From positions 124,001-188,000 of the forward strand of contig NZ_FXAP01000003.1 of the NCBI RefSeq assembly GCF_900177615.1: 64,000 bases of DNA, given 5' to 3'. The notes below the pieces were generated by a model, which did no database searches, had not been told where the DNA came from, and saw only the letters and a list, made by a program, of their open reading frames with translations. The translations under genes and the position numbers were made by a program. This stretch comes from Plantibacter flavus. Lineage in GTDB: Bacteria; Actinomycetota; Actinomycetes; Actinomycetales; Microbacteriaceae. This document shows positions 1 to 8,556 of this stretch, in pieces; the stretch's first letter is position 1; every line of letters starts with the position of its first letter.

Positions 1-908
1 ACGTCGGTGTCGCCCCAGTCGATCGGGAGCTCGGTTGGGTCGAGCGGCGACAGTGCCAGGTACAGGACCGCGACCAGGACGTTGAGGATCGCCCAGACGA
101 CACTCAGCACCCATGCCCAGCGGCGACCGAGCCGCAGGCCATTGGCGACGAGGATGATCACGACCGTGTCGATCGCGACGTCGAGCCACGGGCCCTCCGC
201 CGGAGCGGTCGGACCGAACGGACCGTTGGTCGGCACGAGCAGGGCGACGATCTGGACGACGCCGAGCGCCACGCTCGTCGTGAACGCGAGCAGTCGGCGC
301 TCGCGGACGCTGGCCCGCTGGATACGGAAGGAGCGGTTCACCGCGAGGACGAAGAGCACCGCGAAGGCGTGCTCGAGGTCCGCGAGCGAGCCGATGAAGA
401 GGACCCCGATCGCGGCGTAGGACGCGACGATGATCCAGCCCCGCTGCCGCCACGGTGAGGCGAAGAGCGACACACACGCGGCGAAACAGGCCATCGTCCC
501 GCCGGACGGACCGACGTCGAGCATCCCGGCGAGGCTCGTCGCCCAGGGCCAGGGCAGCTGACTCGCGGCCCAGAGGAACCCGGCGGTGGCGAGGACGGCG
601 ACGAGCTGACCGGCGGCGAACGTGACGAGCGCCACTTTCGATCCCCGCCACCACTCCAGCAGTCCGACCCAGGCGAACCCGATCACCGCGAACACGTAGG
701 CCCACGGCTCCACGACGAGGAACGTCCCGGTGACGGGGGTCCACCAGCGCCCGGCCTCGAAGGCGGGCAAGCCGTAGGCGACCGCGTCCCACCACGGTTG
801 CGCCGTCGTCGACTCCCAGAGGCCACGCCCGACGACGCCCACGACGAGGACGACCAGCACCAGGGCGATCGTGACCGGCACCCGGGCGACCACCGTTCGG
901 ATCCTCAT
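1..908 (-). CDS. DUF2156 / phosphatidylglycerol lysyltransferase-like membrane protein, N-terminal part
   Basis: The gene starts at the ATG at 908 and runs off the left edge, so only about 302 residues are present. The visible part is a polytopic membrane domain with roughly seven hydrophobic segments. It carries a rhomboid-like motif around AYGLPAFEAGRWWTPVTG and a GPSGGTMA segment. This N-terminal arrangement is the one I know from actinobacterial DUF2156 proteins, whose C-terminal GNAT-like half is related to MprF/LysX and transfers lysine to phosphatidylglycerol. That catalytic half would lie outside the window, so the enzymatic assignment rests on family memory. It lies 54 bp upstream of the end of the pucR-like gene on the same strand. 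A plain rhomboid-family membrane protein is the alternative. Confidence 0.6.
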   Translation of the reverse strand, partial: MRIRTVVARVPVTIALVLVVLVVGVVGRGLWESTTAQPWWDAVAYGLPAFEAGRWWTPVTGTFLVVEPWAYVFAVIGFAWVGLLEWWRGSKVALVTFAAGQLVAVLATAGFLWAASQLPWPWATSLAGMLDVGPSGGTMACFAACVSLFASPWRQRGWIIVASYAAIGVLFIGSLADLEHAFAVLFVLAVNRSFRIQRASVRERRLLAFTTSVALGVVQIVALLVPTNGPFGPTAPAEGPWLDVAIDTVVIILVANGLRLGRRWAWVLSVVWAILNVLVAVLYLALSPLDPTELPIDWGDTD

Positions 909-962
909 GCGCGCTGCCCCCTTCGTGGTTCCACGGAGCACACGCGCGCCGTGCGGTCGAGG

Positions 963-2558
963 CTACAGAACGGCCGTGCGCGACCGCAACGCATCACCGT
1001 CCGGCAGGCTGACCAGCGCGAGCCAGAGTTCGGCCCGAGCGGCGAAGGTGTCGAGCGGTCGCCCGAGCACCTGTTCGACCCGGGTGATGCGGTTGCGGAG
1101 CGTGTGTCGATGGATCCCGAGTCGCCGCGCGGCGGGCTCCCACTGCCCGTTCGCCTCGAGCCAGCCCCGGAGGCTCGGCACGAGGTCGGAGCCCTCCTCA
1201 CGGTCGACGCGGAGCACGGGCTCGAGCAGTTCCTCGGCCACGGCGGCTGCGCGGACGGGATCGAGCAACCCCGCCATCCCTGCTGCGGCGAGCGCCCCGA
1301 ACCGCACGACGGCCTCTCCGGCGGAGACCGCGTGCTCGTGCGCGGAGACCGCCTGCTCGATCCCCGTCGTCAGTTCGGCGAGCGCGACGGCTCGGGAGAG
1401 GCCGAGCCGCCGCGCGGGAGCGGCAGCGATCACGTCCTCGACCGCGCGATCCACGCCCGTCTCCGTGTCCCCCTCGGCCGCTGCGAGGAGGAGGACGGGC
1501 CGTCCGTCCTGCTCGGCGACGAAGAGCGAACCCGGACTGAGCGTCTCGGCCCGTTCCAGCTCGGTGAGGAGCGCCTCGCGCCCTTCGGTCGGCCCGGAGC
1601 AGACGCCGACACGAACCGCTCCGGTCGGCAACGGCGTGCCGAGCTGTTCGGCGACCTCGCGCGCCGCGGGGGCCTGTCCGGCGCGGAGGAGCTGCCAGAC
1701 ACCGGTGCGCAGCGAGCGCCCAGCCCGCCCGAGCGCGCCGCCCTGCTCGAGGGTGAGCCCGGCGATGGCGACGACGGAGGTCACGACGCTCTGGGCCGCG
1801 GCGTCCAGGGGGCCGTCGGTCCCGGCGATGGCGAGCACGCCCCGGAGGTCCCCACGCCGACCGAGGGTCTGGAGCGAGACCGTGCGGGTGCGGCTCGCGA
1901 GCGTCGCCCCCGACCGCTGTCCGCGGCTCAGGAGCATGGTGGCCTCGCCGGCCACCCGCTCCAGGAGGCGCTCGGTCTCGGGACCGGCGGTGGGCCCATC
2001 GCCCGCGATCGCCACCGGCGTCGCATGCGCGTCGAAGAGCACGACCCAGGCACCGAGGGACCGCGCGAGTTCGGTGACGACGGCGACCGTCGCGTCGGGT
2101 CGGAGTGCGGCGAACGCGATGGCGCGCTGGGCTCCCAGGGCCCAGGCGTCCCTCGCCCGCGCCGCCTCGGTCAGGAGGTCGGCCGCGTACCGGATGACGG
2201 CGATGAACGGCGTGCGGTACGGGACCTCGATGAGCGGCATCCCGTGCGCCGCGCAGGCCTCGGCGAGTTCCGGCGGAGTCCCTGCCGTGATCACCTCGGT
2301 GCCGAACCCCAGTCCGGCGACACCGGCGTCGGCGAGGCGGGCGACGTACGCCTCGACCTGCGTCGTCGACACCGCGGTGCCGAACTGCGTGCCCGTCGTG
2401 AGCAGCACCTGGTCGGCGAGGAGGAAGGGCGTGGGGTCCGGCAGGTCGGACCCGGACACCCAGGCGACCTGGCGGTCGAGCGCACCCTCGGACCCGGCCA
2501 CCACGAGCTTCAGGCCGAGCGCACGGTGGTCGAGGAGGTCCTGCAGCGTCGGTGCCAT
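963..2558 (-). CDS. PucR family transcriptional regulator
   Basis: The 531-residue product has the PucR layout. The N-terminal ligand domain begins MAPTLQDLLDHRALGLKL. A middle GGDEF-like CdaR region follows, and the C-terminal HTH_30 reads WEPAARRLGIHRHTLRNRI near residue 490. PucR-type regulators usually activate purine, amine or amino acid catabolic genes in response to a metabolite. The gene is transcribed away from gabT and shares a 156 bp intergenic region with it, so control of the GABA/putrescine genes to its right is the natural inference. The inverted repeat ATGCC-GCT-GGCAT at 2597-2609 lies in that region and could be its site. The ATG at 2558 gives the full N-terminal domain. Confidence 0.88.
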   Translation of the reverse strand: MAPTLQDLLDHRALGLKLVVAGSEGALDRQVAWVSGSDLPDPTPFLLADQVLLTTGTQFGTAVSTTQVEAYVARLADAGVAGLGFGTEVITAGTPPELAEACAAHGMPLIEVPYRTPFIAVIRYAADLLTEAARARDAWALGAQRAIAFAALRPDATVAVVTELARSLGAWVVLFDAHATPVAIAGDGPTAGPETERLLERVAGEATMLLSRGQRSGATLASRTRTVSLQTLGRRGDLRGVLAIAGTDGPLDAAAQSVVTSVVAIAGLTLEQGGALGRAGRSLRTGVWQLLRAGQAPAAREVAEQLGTPLPTGAVRVGVCSGPTEGREALLTELERAETLSPGSLFVAEQDGRPVLLLAAAEGDTETGVDRAVEDVIAAAPARRLGLSRAVALAELTTGIEQAVSAHEHAVSAGEAVVRFGALAAAGMAGLLDPVRAAAVAEELLEPVLRVDREEGSDLVPSLRGWLEANGQWEPAARRLGIHRHTLRNRITRVEQVLGRPLDTFAARAELWLALVSLPDGDALRSRTAVL

Positions 2559-2596
2559 GGCGAGAGTCTACGCATGGCTGCCGGATCGTCCAACCA

Positions 2597-2609
2597 ATGC
2601 CGCTGGCAT
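2597..2609. promoter_or_regulatory. Inverted repeat between pucR-like gene and gabT
   Basis: ATGCC-GCT-GGCAT is a perfect 5 bp dyad with a 3 bp centre in the divergent promoter region. A possible gabT -10 element, TAGCCT, lies at 2647-2652. The dyad could be the PucR operator, but it is short and its role is a guess. Confidence 0.3.
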
Positions 2610-2714
2610 GGACGGACTGTCGACTGCCTCGACGCGAACCGCTGCCTAGCCTGGGTGCACTGCTCGCGGACGACCTCGGCGCCCCCGCCGGACGCGGCAG
2701 CCGAAGGAGTACCG

Positions 2715-4079
2715 ATGACGAGCAGCACCGCAGCCCCCGCGCCCTCCATCCTCGGCGGACCCTCGCTCCCCCAGGAACGTCGCCTCGTCACCGCCATCCC
2801 CGGACCGATCTCCGAGGAACTCATGGCCCGGAAGCACGCCGCGGTCGCGTCCGGCGTCGGCACCACGATGCCGGTGTTCGCGGCCGGCGCGGGCGGTGGC
2901 GTCCTCGTCGACGTCGACGGCAACTCCCTGATCGACCTCGGGTCCGGCATCGCCGTGACCGGCGTGGGCAACAGCAACCCGCGCGTCGTCGAGGCCGTCA
3001 CCCGACAGCTGCAGGAGTTCACCCACACCTGCTTCACCATCACCCCCTACGACTCCTACGTCGAGGTCGCCGAGACGCTCAACCGCCTCACCCCCGGCGA
3101 CCACACCAAGCGGACGGCACTGTTCAACTCGGGCGCCGAAGCGGTCGAGAACGCGGTGAAGATCGCCCGCAGCCACACGAAGAAGCAGGCGGTCGTCGCC
3201 TTCGACCACGCGTACCACGGCCGCACGAACCTGACCATGGCCCTCACCGCCAAGTCCATGCCGTACAAGAGCGGCTTCGGCCCCTTCGCCTCCGAGGTGT
3301 ACCGCGCACCGCTGTCCTACCCCTTCCGAGACGGCGGGCTCACCGGCCCCGAAGCGGCACAGCGCGCGATCACCCAGATCGAGAAACAGATCGGCGCAGA
3401 CAACCTCGCAGCGATCATCATCGAACCCATCCAGGGCGAGGGCGGCTTCATCGTCCCGGCGGACGGCTTCCTGCCGGCCCTGCTCGACTGGGCCCGCGCG
3501 AACGACGTCGTCTTCATCGCCGACGAGGTGCAGACCGGCTTCGCCCGCACGGGTGCGATGTTCGCGTCCGAGCACTTCGACATCGTGCCCGACCTCATCA
3601 TCACCGCCAAGGGCATCGCGGGCGGCCTGCCACTCTCCGCCGTCACCGGACGCGCGGAGATCATGGACGCCCCGCACGCCGGCGGCCTCGGTGGCACCTA
3701 CGGCGGCAACCCACTCGCCTGTGTCGCCGCTCTGGCGGCGATCGAAGCGTACGAGGAGGAGGACCTCGCAGCCTCGGCCCGGGCGATCGAAACCCGTATC
3801 ATCGACCGCTTCACCGCGGAACAGGCCTCCGACCCCCGCATCGGCGACATCCGCGGGCGCGGCGCCATGATGGCGGTCGAGTTCGTCGACCCAGCCACCG
3901 GCGAGCCCGACGCCGCCCTCACGGCACGCGTCGCGAAGGCCGCCCACCAGGCCGGGGTCATCGTCCTCACCTGCGGCACCTACGGCAACGTGGTCCGCTT
4001 CCTCCCGCCGCTGACCATCCCCCTCGAGCTGGTCGACGAAGGACTCGACGTCGTCCTCGAGGCACTCGCCGCGAACTGA
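2715..4079 (+). CDS. gabT: 4-aminobutyrate--2-oxoglutarate aminotransferase
   Basis: This 454-residue class III PLP aminotransferase moves the amino group of GABA to 2-oxoglutarate, giving succinate semialdehyde. The start is the ATG at 2715 because GAAGGAG lies six bases upstream and the protein then begins at the expected family N-terminus. The open frame extends far upstream, but that part is antisense to the regulator. Visible motifs are NSGAEAVENAVKIAR (PLP phosphate region), FDHAYHGRTNLTMALT, IEPIQGEGGF, ADEVQTGFARTG (PLP-ring Asp) and TAKGIAGGLPLS with the Schiff-base Lys299. The length is normal for actinobacterial GabT. gabD follows after 161 bp that hold three repeat copies. Confidence 0.95.
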   Translation: MTSSTAAPAPSILGGPSLPQERRLVTAIPGPISEELMARKHAAVASGVGTTMPVFAAGAGGGVLVDVDGNSLIDLGSGIAVTGVGNSNPRVVEAVTRQLQEFTHTCFTITPYDSYVEVAETLNRLTPGDHTKRTALFNSGAEAVENAVKIARSHTKKQAVVAFDHAYHGRTNLTMALTAKSMPYKSGFGPFASEVYRAPLSYPFRDGGLTGPEAAQRAITQIEKQIGADNLAAIIIEPIQGEGGFIVPADGFLPALLDWARANDVVFIADEVQTGFARTGAMFASEHFDIVPDLIITAKGIAGGLPLSAVTGRAEIMDAPHAGGLGGTYGGNPLACVAALAAIEAYEEEDLAASARAIETRIIDRFTAEQASDPRIGDIRGRGAMMAVEFVDPATGEPDAALTARVAKAAHQAGVIVLTCGTYGNVVRFLPPLTIPLELVDEGLDVVLEALAAN

Positions 4080-4099
4080 CGCCACGCCCGCCGGTTCCG

Positions 4100-4184
4100 C
4101 CCTTCGACAAGCTCAGGGACCGAGACGGCCCCGCCCTTCGACAAGCTCAGGGACCGATGTGATCGTCCCGAGCTTGTCGAGGGG
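4100..4184. repeat. Three copies of the CTTGTCGAAG repeat family
   Basis: The gabT-gabD gap holds two direct copies in the CCCTTCGACAAGCTCAGGG orientation (4100-4122 and 4134-4156). A degenerate inverted copy lies at 4165-4184. Pairing of direct and inverted copies could form a stem in the transcript, so the cluster may act as an attenuator or partial terminator between the two genes. The same repeat occurs at 6006, 7424-7632, 40164-40237 and 61959. Confidence 0.85.
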
Positions 4185-4240
4185 CATGCACGCTGAAACA
4201 CTGTGACCGACGGCACCGACACCACCAAGGAGCTCCACCC

Positions 4241-5707
4241 ATGACCGACGCACGTGAAACCGATCTGCTCGCCAAGGTCCCGAACGGCCTGTTCATCGGA
4301 GGCGTCTGGCGCGACGCGACGGAGGGCGCGACGCTCGACGTGAGCGACCCGTCCACCGGCGACGTCATCAAGACGATCGCCGACGCCTCGGTCGCCGACG
4401 GCACCGCGGCCCTCGACGCCGCGGTCGCGGCCCAGGACGAGTGGGCGGCCACCGCTCCCCGCACCCGCTCGAACATCCTCCGGAAGGCCTTCGACCTCCT
4501 CCAGGAGCGTCGCGAGGAGTTCGCCCTCCTCATGACGCTCGAGATGGGCAAGCCGCTCGCCGAGGCGAACGGCGAGGTCACCTACGGTGGTGAGTTCCTC
4601 CGCTGGTTCTCCGAGGAGGCCGTCCGCATCTCCGGACGCTACGGGTCGAACCCCGAGGGCACCGGCATGATGACCGTCTCGCAGCACCCCGTCGGGCCGT
4701 GCTTCCTCATCACCCCGTGGAACTTCCCGCTCGCGATGGCGACCCGCAAGATCGCCCCGGCGCTCGCCGCCGGCTGCACGGTCGTCGTCAAGCCCGCCGA
4801 GCTCACCCCGCTCACGACCCTGTACTTCGTGAAGCTGCTCGAGGACGCCGGGCTCCCCGCCGGCGTCGTGAACGTCATCACCACCTCCAGCTCCTCCGCA
4901 GTGTCCGGCCCGATCATCGCCGACCCGCGGCTCCGCAAGCTGAGCTTCACGGGCTCGACGGCCGTCGGTCAGAAGCTCATCGAGCAGTCCGCGAAGAACG
5001 TCCTCCGCACCTCGATGGAGCTCGGCGGCAATGCCCCGTTCGTGGTGTTCGAAGACGCCGACCTCGACAAGGCTGTGGAGGGCGCGATGGCCGCCAAGTT
5101 CCGCAACATCGGACAGGCGTGCACCGCTGCGAACCGCTTCATCGTCCACCGCGACGTCGCGGCCGAGTTCGCGAAGCGCGTCACCGACAAGGTCAACGCG
5201 TTCCGTATCGGTCGTGGCACCGAGGACGGCGTGACGATCGGCCCGCTCATCGACGACCGCGCGGTCACGAAGGCGAAGACGCTCGTGGGCGACGCCGTCG
5301 AGCGCGGCGCCCAGGTCCTCACCGGCGGCGAGGCCGTCGACGGCCCGGGCACCTTCTTCCAGCCGACGGTCGTCACCGGCGTCGTGCCGGGATCCGACAT
5401 CCTCCGCGAGGAGATCTTCGGCCCGGTCCTCGCGATCGTGCCGTTCGACGACGAGGACGAGGCCGTGCGTCTTGCGAACGACACCGAGTACGGGCTCGTC
5501 TCCTATGTGTTCACCACCGACCTCGCCCGCGGACAGCGCATGATCGGCCGTCTGCAGACGGGCATGATGGGCCTCAACGTCGGCGTCATCTCGAACGCCG
5601 CAGCACCGTTCGGTGGTGTCAAGCAGTCGGGCATCGGACGCGAAGGCGGGCTCGAGGGCATCCACGAGTACCTGTACACGAAGTACACCATGACGCCCAT
5701 CGGCTGA
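4241..5707 (+). CDS. gabD: NAD(P)-dependent succinate-semialdehyde dehydrogenase
   Basis: The 488-residue aldehyde dehydrogenase oxidises succinate semialdehyde to succinate, the last step of GABA breakdown. The general-base Glu260 is in SMELGGNAPFV and the nucleophile Cys294 is in NIGQACTAANR. The cofactor segment FTGSTAVGQ and the EEIFGPVL motif are also present. Length and N-terminus (NGLFIGGVW) fit the GabD family. Its position directly after gabT supports this substrate. An aminobutyraldehyde dehydrogenase role is possible instead or in addition, because the oxidase downstream would release 4-aminobutanal and no second aldehyde dehydrogenase is seen. AAGGAG precedes the ATG. Confidence 0.92.
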   Translation: MTDARETDLLAKVPNGLFIGGVWRDATEGATLDVSDPSTGDVIKTIADASVADGTAALDAAVAAQDEWAATAPRTRSNILRKAFDLLQERREEFALLMTLEMGKPLAEANGEVTYGGEFLRWFSEEAVRISGRYGSNPEGTGMMTVSQHPVGPCFLITPWNFPLAMATRKIAPALAAGCTVVVKPAELTPLTTLYFVKLLEDAGLPAGVVNVITTSSSSAVSGPIIADPRLRKLSFTGSTAVGQKLIEQSAKNVLRTSMELGGNAPFVVFEDADLDKAVEGAMAAKFRNIGQACTAANRFIVHRDVAAEFAKRVTDKVNAFRIGRGTEDGVTIGPLIDDRAVTKAKTLVGDAVERGAQVLTGGEAVDGPGTFFQPTVVTGVVPGSDILREEIFGPVLAIVPFDDEDEAVRLANDTEYGLVSYVFTTDLARGQRMIGRLQTGMMGLNVGVISNAAAPFGGVKQSGIGREGGLEGIHEYLYTKYTMTPIG

Positions 5708-5819
5708 ACCGCCTCGGTCGGCACGACGGAAACCGTCGCCGATCGCCGATCCGACCGGCGACCTCGCCATCCTCGGTTCCATCCGACCGCCGGATCCGCC
5801 ATACTCGACTATCGGCGCC

Positions 5820-6005
5820 GGTCCCGAGCACCACCCGACGCCCGAGTATCACCCCAGTCCAGAGCACCACCCGGTATCGACAGCACCACCCGGCCCCCGA
5901 GCACCACCCCGGTCCCTGAGCACCACCCCGGTATCGACAGCACCACCCGGCCCCCGAGCACCACCCCGGTCACCCGAGCACCACCCCGGCCCCCGAGCAC
6001 CACCC
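5820..6005. repeat. Tandem array of 18-20 bp GAGCACCACCCC units
   Basis: About ten head-to-tail units of 18-20 bp fill most of the 342 bp between gabD and the putrescine oxidase gene. The core is GAGCACCACCCC with variable 6-8 bp linkers (GGTCC, GGTATCGAC, GGCCCCC). A higher-order repeat of about 57 bp, starting at GGTATCGACAG, occurs twice (from about 5873 and 5930). The array runs directly into a CCTGAGCTTGTCGAAGGG copy at 6006-6030, and several units share the GGTCCCTGAGC start of that repeat. No unique spacers are present, so this is not a CRISPR array. Confidence 0.85.
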
Positions 6006-6030
6006 CGGTCCCTGAGCTTGTCGAAGGGCC
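6006..6030. repeat. CTTGTCGAAG repeat, single copy ending the tandem array
   Basis: One intact copy containing CCTGAGCTTGTCGAAGGG is fused to the last unit of the tandem array, 20 bp before the putrescine oxidase start. The shared GGTCCCTGAGC segment suggests that array and repeat recombined. Confidence 0.85.
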
Positions 6031-6049
6031 ACGAACAGGAAGACACCTC

Positions 6050-7408
6050 ATGAGCGCTATCGAACGCGACGTCGTCATCATCGGCGCCGGGGCCTCCGGG
6101 CTCACGGCAGCCACCAAGCTCCGCGCGGCGGGCCTGTCCGTCGCCGTCCTCGAGGCGCGCGACCGCGTCGGTGGTCGCCTCTGGACGAACCACATCGACG
6201 GCGCGATGCTCGAGCTGGGCGGCCAGTGGGTCTCCCCCGACCAGACCGCGCTGCTCGCCACGCTCGAGGAGCTCGGGCTCGACACCTACTCCCGCTACCG
6301 CGAGGGCGACAGCGTCTACGTCAGCGCCGAGGGCGTGCGCACCCGCTTCACGGGCGACATCTTCCCCGTCGCCGAGTCGACCGCAGCGGAGATGGAGCGA
6401 CTCATCACCCTGCTCGACGAGCTCGTGGAGGAGGTCGGCGTCACCGAGCCGTGGGCGCACGCCCGCGCGAAGGAGTACGACCGCATCTCGTGGAGCGCCT
6501 GGCTCGCCGAGCAGACCGACGACGTCGAGGCACGCGACAACATCGCCCTCTTCATCGCCGCCGCGATGCTCACGAAGCCCTCCCACTCCTTCTCGCTCCT
6601 GCAGGCGCTCCTCATGGCGGCGTCCGCCGGCAGCTTCACCCACCTCGTCGAGGCCGACTTCATCCTCGACAAACGCGTCGTCGGCGGCCTGCAGCAGGTC
6701 CCGATCAAGCTCGCCGAGGCCCTCGGCGACGACGTCCACCTGTCCTCGCCCGTGCGTCGCCTCGAGTGGTCCGACACCGGCGTCTCGGCCGAGGCGGACA
6801 GCGTGACGGTCAACGCGCGGTACGCGATCGTCGCCGTCCCGCCGAACCTCTACTCCCGCATCGACTTCCAGCCGCCGCTGCCGCGCCTCAGCCACCAGAT
6901 GCACCAGCACATGTCGCTCGGGCTCGTCATCAAGGTCCACGCCGTGTACGAGACGCCGTTCTGGCGCGAGGACGGCCTCTCGGCCACCGCGTTCAGCCCG
7001 TACGAGCTCGTCCACGAGGCCTACGACAACACGAACCACGAGGACCCGCGCGGCACGCTCGTCGGGTTCGTCTCGGACGAGCGCGCCGACGAGGTCTTCA
7101 AGCTGAGCGCAGAGGAGCGTCGCGAGCGGATCCTCACCTCGCTGTCCCACTACTACGGCGAGCAGGCCCTCTCCCCCGTCGTCTACTACGAGAGCGACTG
7201 GGGCAGTGAGGAGTGGACGCGCGGCGCGTACGCGGCGAGCTTCGACCTCGGTGGCCTCTCGCGGTACGGCGCCATGCAGTCGACGCCGGTCGGTCCGATC
7301 TTCTGGTCGACGAGCGACCTCGCCGCCGAGGGCTACCAGCACGTGGACGGCGCGATCCGCAAGGGCGCCGACACCGCTGAGGCGATCATCGCCCGCCACC
7401 AGGCGTAA
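6050..7408 (+). CDS. puo: Putrescine oxidase (flavin monoamine oxidase family)
   Basis: This 452-residue FAD enzyme oxidises putrescine to 4-aminobutanal with release of ammonia and hydrogen peroxide. The FAD-binding GAGASGLTAA and ARDRVGGRLWT motifs lie near the N-terminus. Long stretches match what I remember of actinobacterial putrescine oxidases: LGGQWVSPDQTALL, EPWAHARAKEYD, SHQMHQHMSLGLVIKVHAVY, FWREDGLS and YYESDWGSEEWTRG. The C-terminal FAD-contact region is AAEGYQHVDGAIRKG. Placement next to gabT and gabD fits a putrescine-to-succinate route. The ATG at 6050 has AGGAAG upstream. Generic monoamine oxidase is the fallback call. Confidence 0.88.
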   Translation: MSAIERDVVIIGAGASGLTAATKLRAAGLSVAVLEARDRVGGRLWTNHIDGAMLELGGQWVSPDQTALLATLEELGLDTYSRYREGDSVYVSAEGVRTRFTGDIFPVAESTAAEMERLITLLDELVEEVGVTEPWAHARAKEYDRISWSAWLAEQTDDVEARDNIALFIAAAMLTKPSHSFSLLQALLMAASAGSFTHLVEADFILDKRVVGGLQQVPIKLAEALGDDVHLSSPVRRLEWSDTGVSAEADSVTVNARYAIVAVPPNLYSRIDFQPPLPRLSHQMHQHMSLGLVIKVHAVYETPFWREDGLSATAFSPYELVHEAYDNTNHEDPRGTLVGFVSDERADEVFKLSAEERRERILTSLSHYYGEQALSPVVYYESDWGSEEWTRGAYAASFDLGGLSRYGAMQSTPVGPIFWSTSDLAAEGYQHVDGAIRKGADTAEAIIARHQA

Positions 7409-7423
7409 GCGTCTCCCGGTTCC

Positions 7424-7632
7424 GCCCTTCGACCAGCTCAGGAACCGCTTGTCGAAGGGCGCTCCGCTCCCCGACCACCGCCTCCGGTCCCTGAGCTTGT
7501 CGAAGGGCCACCCCCGTCGATACCCTGCACCAACGAAACACCCGCACACCGCCGTGCATCCTGGTCCCGGTCCCGCCCTTCGACAGGCGGTTCCCGAGCC
7601 CGTCGACAAGCGGTTCCTGAGCCTGTCGAAGG
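7424..7632. repeat. Cluster of CTTGTCGAAG repeats, direct and inverted
   Basis: The gap between the putrescine oxidase gene and the stress-protein gene holds several copies in both orientations: about 7424-7460 (two facing half copies), 7485-7509, and 7575-7632 (one reverse copy followed by two forward variants with GGTTCC). The facing pairs can form hairpins. The remaining 60-70 bp show no recognisable feature. Confidence 0.8.
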
Positions 7633-7659
7633 GCGCACCCGATCGAAAGCGAACACCAG

Positions 7660-8556
7660 ATGAGATACATCGTTGGCTACACCGATACGCCGGCGGGACG
7701 CGACGCGCTCGCGCTCGGCATCCGGATCGCTCGGACCACCGGAGCCCGGCTCGACATCGTCCTCGTGCTCGCGAACGAGGAGCGCCCGACGATCACCCCC
7801 GCGGACCCCGGCTACGAACGGTTCCTCCGCGAAACGGCCGACCGCTGGCTCGCCGAGGCGCTCGACGCGGTCCCCGCCGACATCACGGCCAAGACACACC
7901 TCGTGTACGACGAGTCGTTCGCGGAGGGCCTCCTGGAGGCCTCCCGCATCCTCGAGGGCGGGCTCATCATCATCGGTGCGGCGCGAGGCGGACTCCTCGG
8001 CCGGTTCACGCTCGGCAGCGTCGCGAACACGCTCCTGCACTCGGCGGTCGTCCCGGTCGCCCTCGCTCCGGTCGGCAGCCGCGACCTCCTCGACGCGCAG
8101 CCCACCGGCGGCACGGTCAGCCGGATCACCTGCGCGATCGGCACCCGTGCCGGCGCGCACCAGCTGCTCGACGCGGCCATCGTCGTCGCCAAGAACGCGG
8201 TCATCCCGCTCCGCCTGGTCTCGCTCGTCGCGCTCGACCAGCCGGAGGGCGCCGAGCACCCCGAGGCGACCGCCCGGGCCGAGTCGCACGCGGCGGAGGT
8301 CCTCGCCTACGCGACCGAGCACCTGCCGAAGGACATCGACGTGACCACCGAGATCGCCTCGGGCACCCGCATCGAGGACGCCGTCTCGCACCTCGAGTGG
8401 AAGCCCGCGGAGATCGTGCTCGTCGGTTCCAGCCGACTCGCCACCCCGAAGCACCTCTTCCTCGGCTCCACGGCAGCGAAGATGCTGCGGGAGCTCCCCG
8501 TACCCATGGTGGTCGTGCCCCGCGACTCCGTGCTGACCCTCGGAGACCCGACATGA
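7660..8556 (+). CDS. Tandem-domain universal stress protein (UspA family)
   Basis: The 298-residue cytosolic protein consists of two Usp domains, about residues 1-145 and 150-298. Each ends with a nucleotide-binding G-x2-G-x9-G-S/T type motif: GAARGGLLGRFTLGSVA in the first and GSSRLATPKHLFLGSTA in the second, each followed by a VPV/VPM segment. The stop overlaps the start of the APC permease gene (ATGA), so the two are translationally coupled. Usp proteins paired with transporters are usually thought to modulate transport in an ATP-dependent way, and that role is inferred here. Confidence 0.88.
   Translation: MRYIVGYTDTPAGRDALALGIRIARTTGARLDIVLVLANEERPTITPADPGYERFLRETADRWLAEALDAVPADITAKTHLVYDESFAEGLLEASRILEGGLIIIGAARGGLLGRFTLGSVANTLLHSAVVPVALAPVGSRDLLDAQPTGGTVSRITCAIGTRAGAHQLLDAAIVVAKNAVIPLRLVSLVALDQPEGAEHPEATARAESHAAEVLAYATEHLPKDIDVTTEIASGTRIEDAVSHLEWKPAEIVLVGSSRLATPKHLFLGSTAAKMLRELPVPMVVVPRDSVLTLGDPT

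Noticed and set aside
798-2714. Long open plus-strand frame in front of gabT
   Set aside because: It is antisense to the PucR gene, has an Arg/Gly/Pro-rich composition without motifs, and gabT has a good ribosome site at 2703-2709 with the family N-terminus following.
2646-4085. 479-codon minus-strand frame opposite gabT
   Set aside because: It is a GC-driven shadow frame with no recognisable domain; the plus strand encodes a full PLP aminotransferase.
5820-6005. CRISPR array
   Set aside because: Units are only 18-20 bp, are contiguous and lack unique spacers. No cas genes are near.
5849-7609. 586-codon minus-strand frame over the putrescine oxidase gene
   Set aside because: It is antisense to a clear FAD oxidase and its C-terminal repeats only reflect the intergenic tandem array.
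7206-8552. Upstream extension of the APC permease frame
   Set aside because: It overlaps the Usp gene in another frame; the ATGA overlap at 8553 is the natural start.
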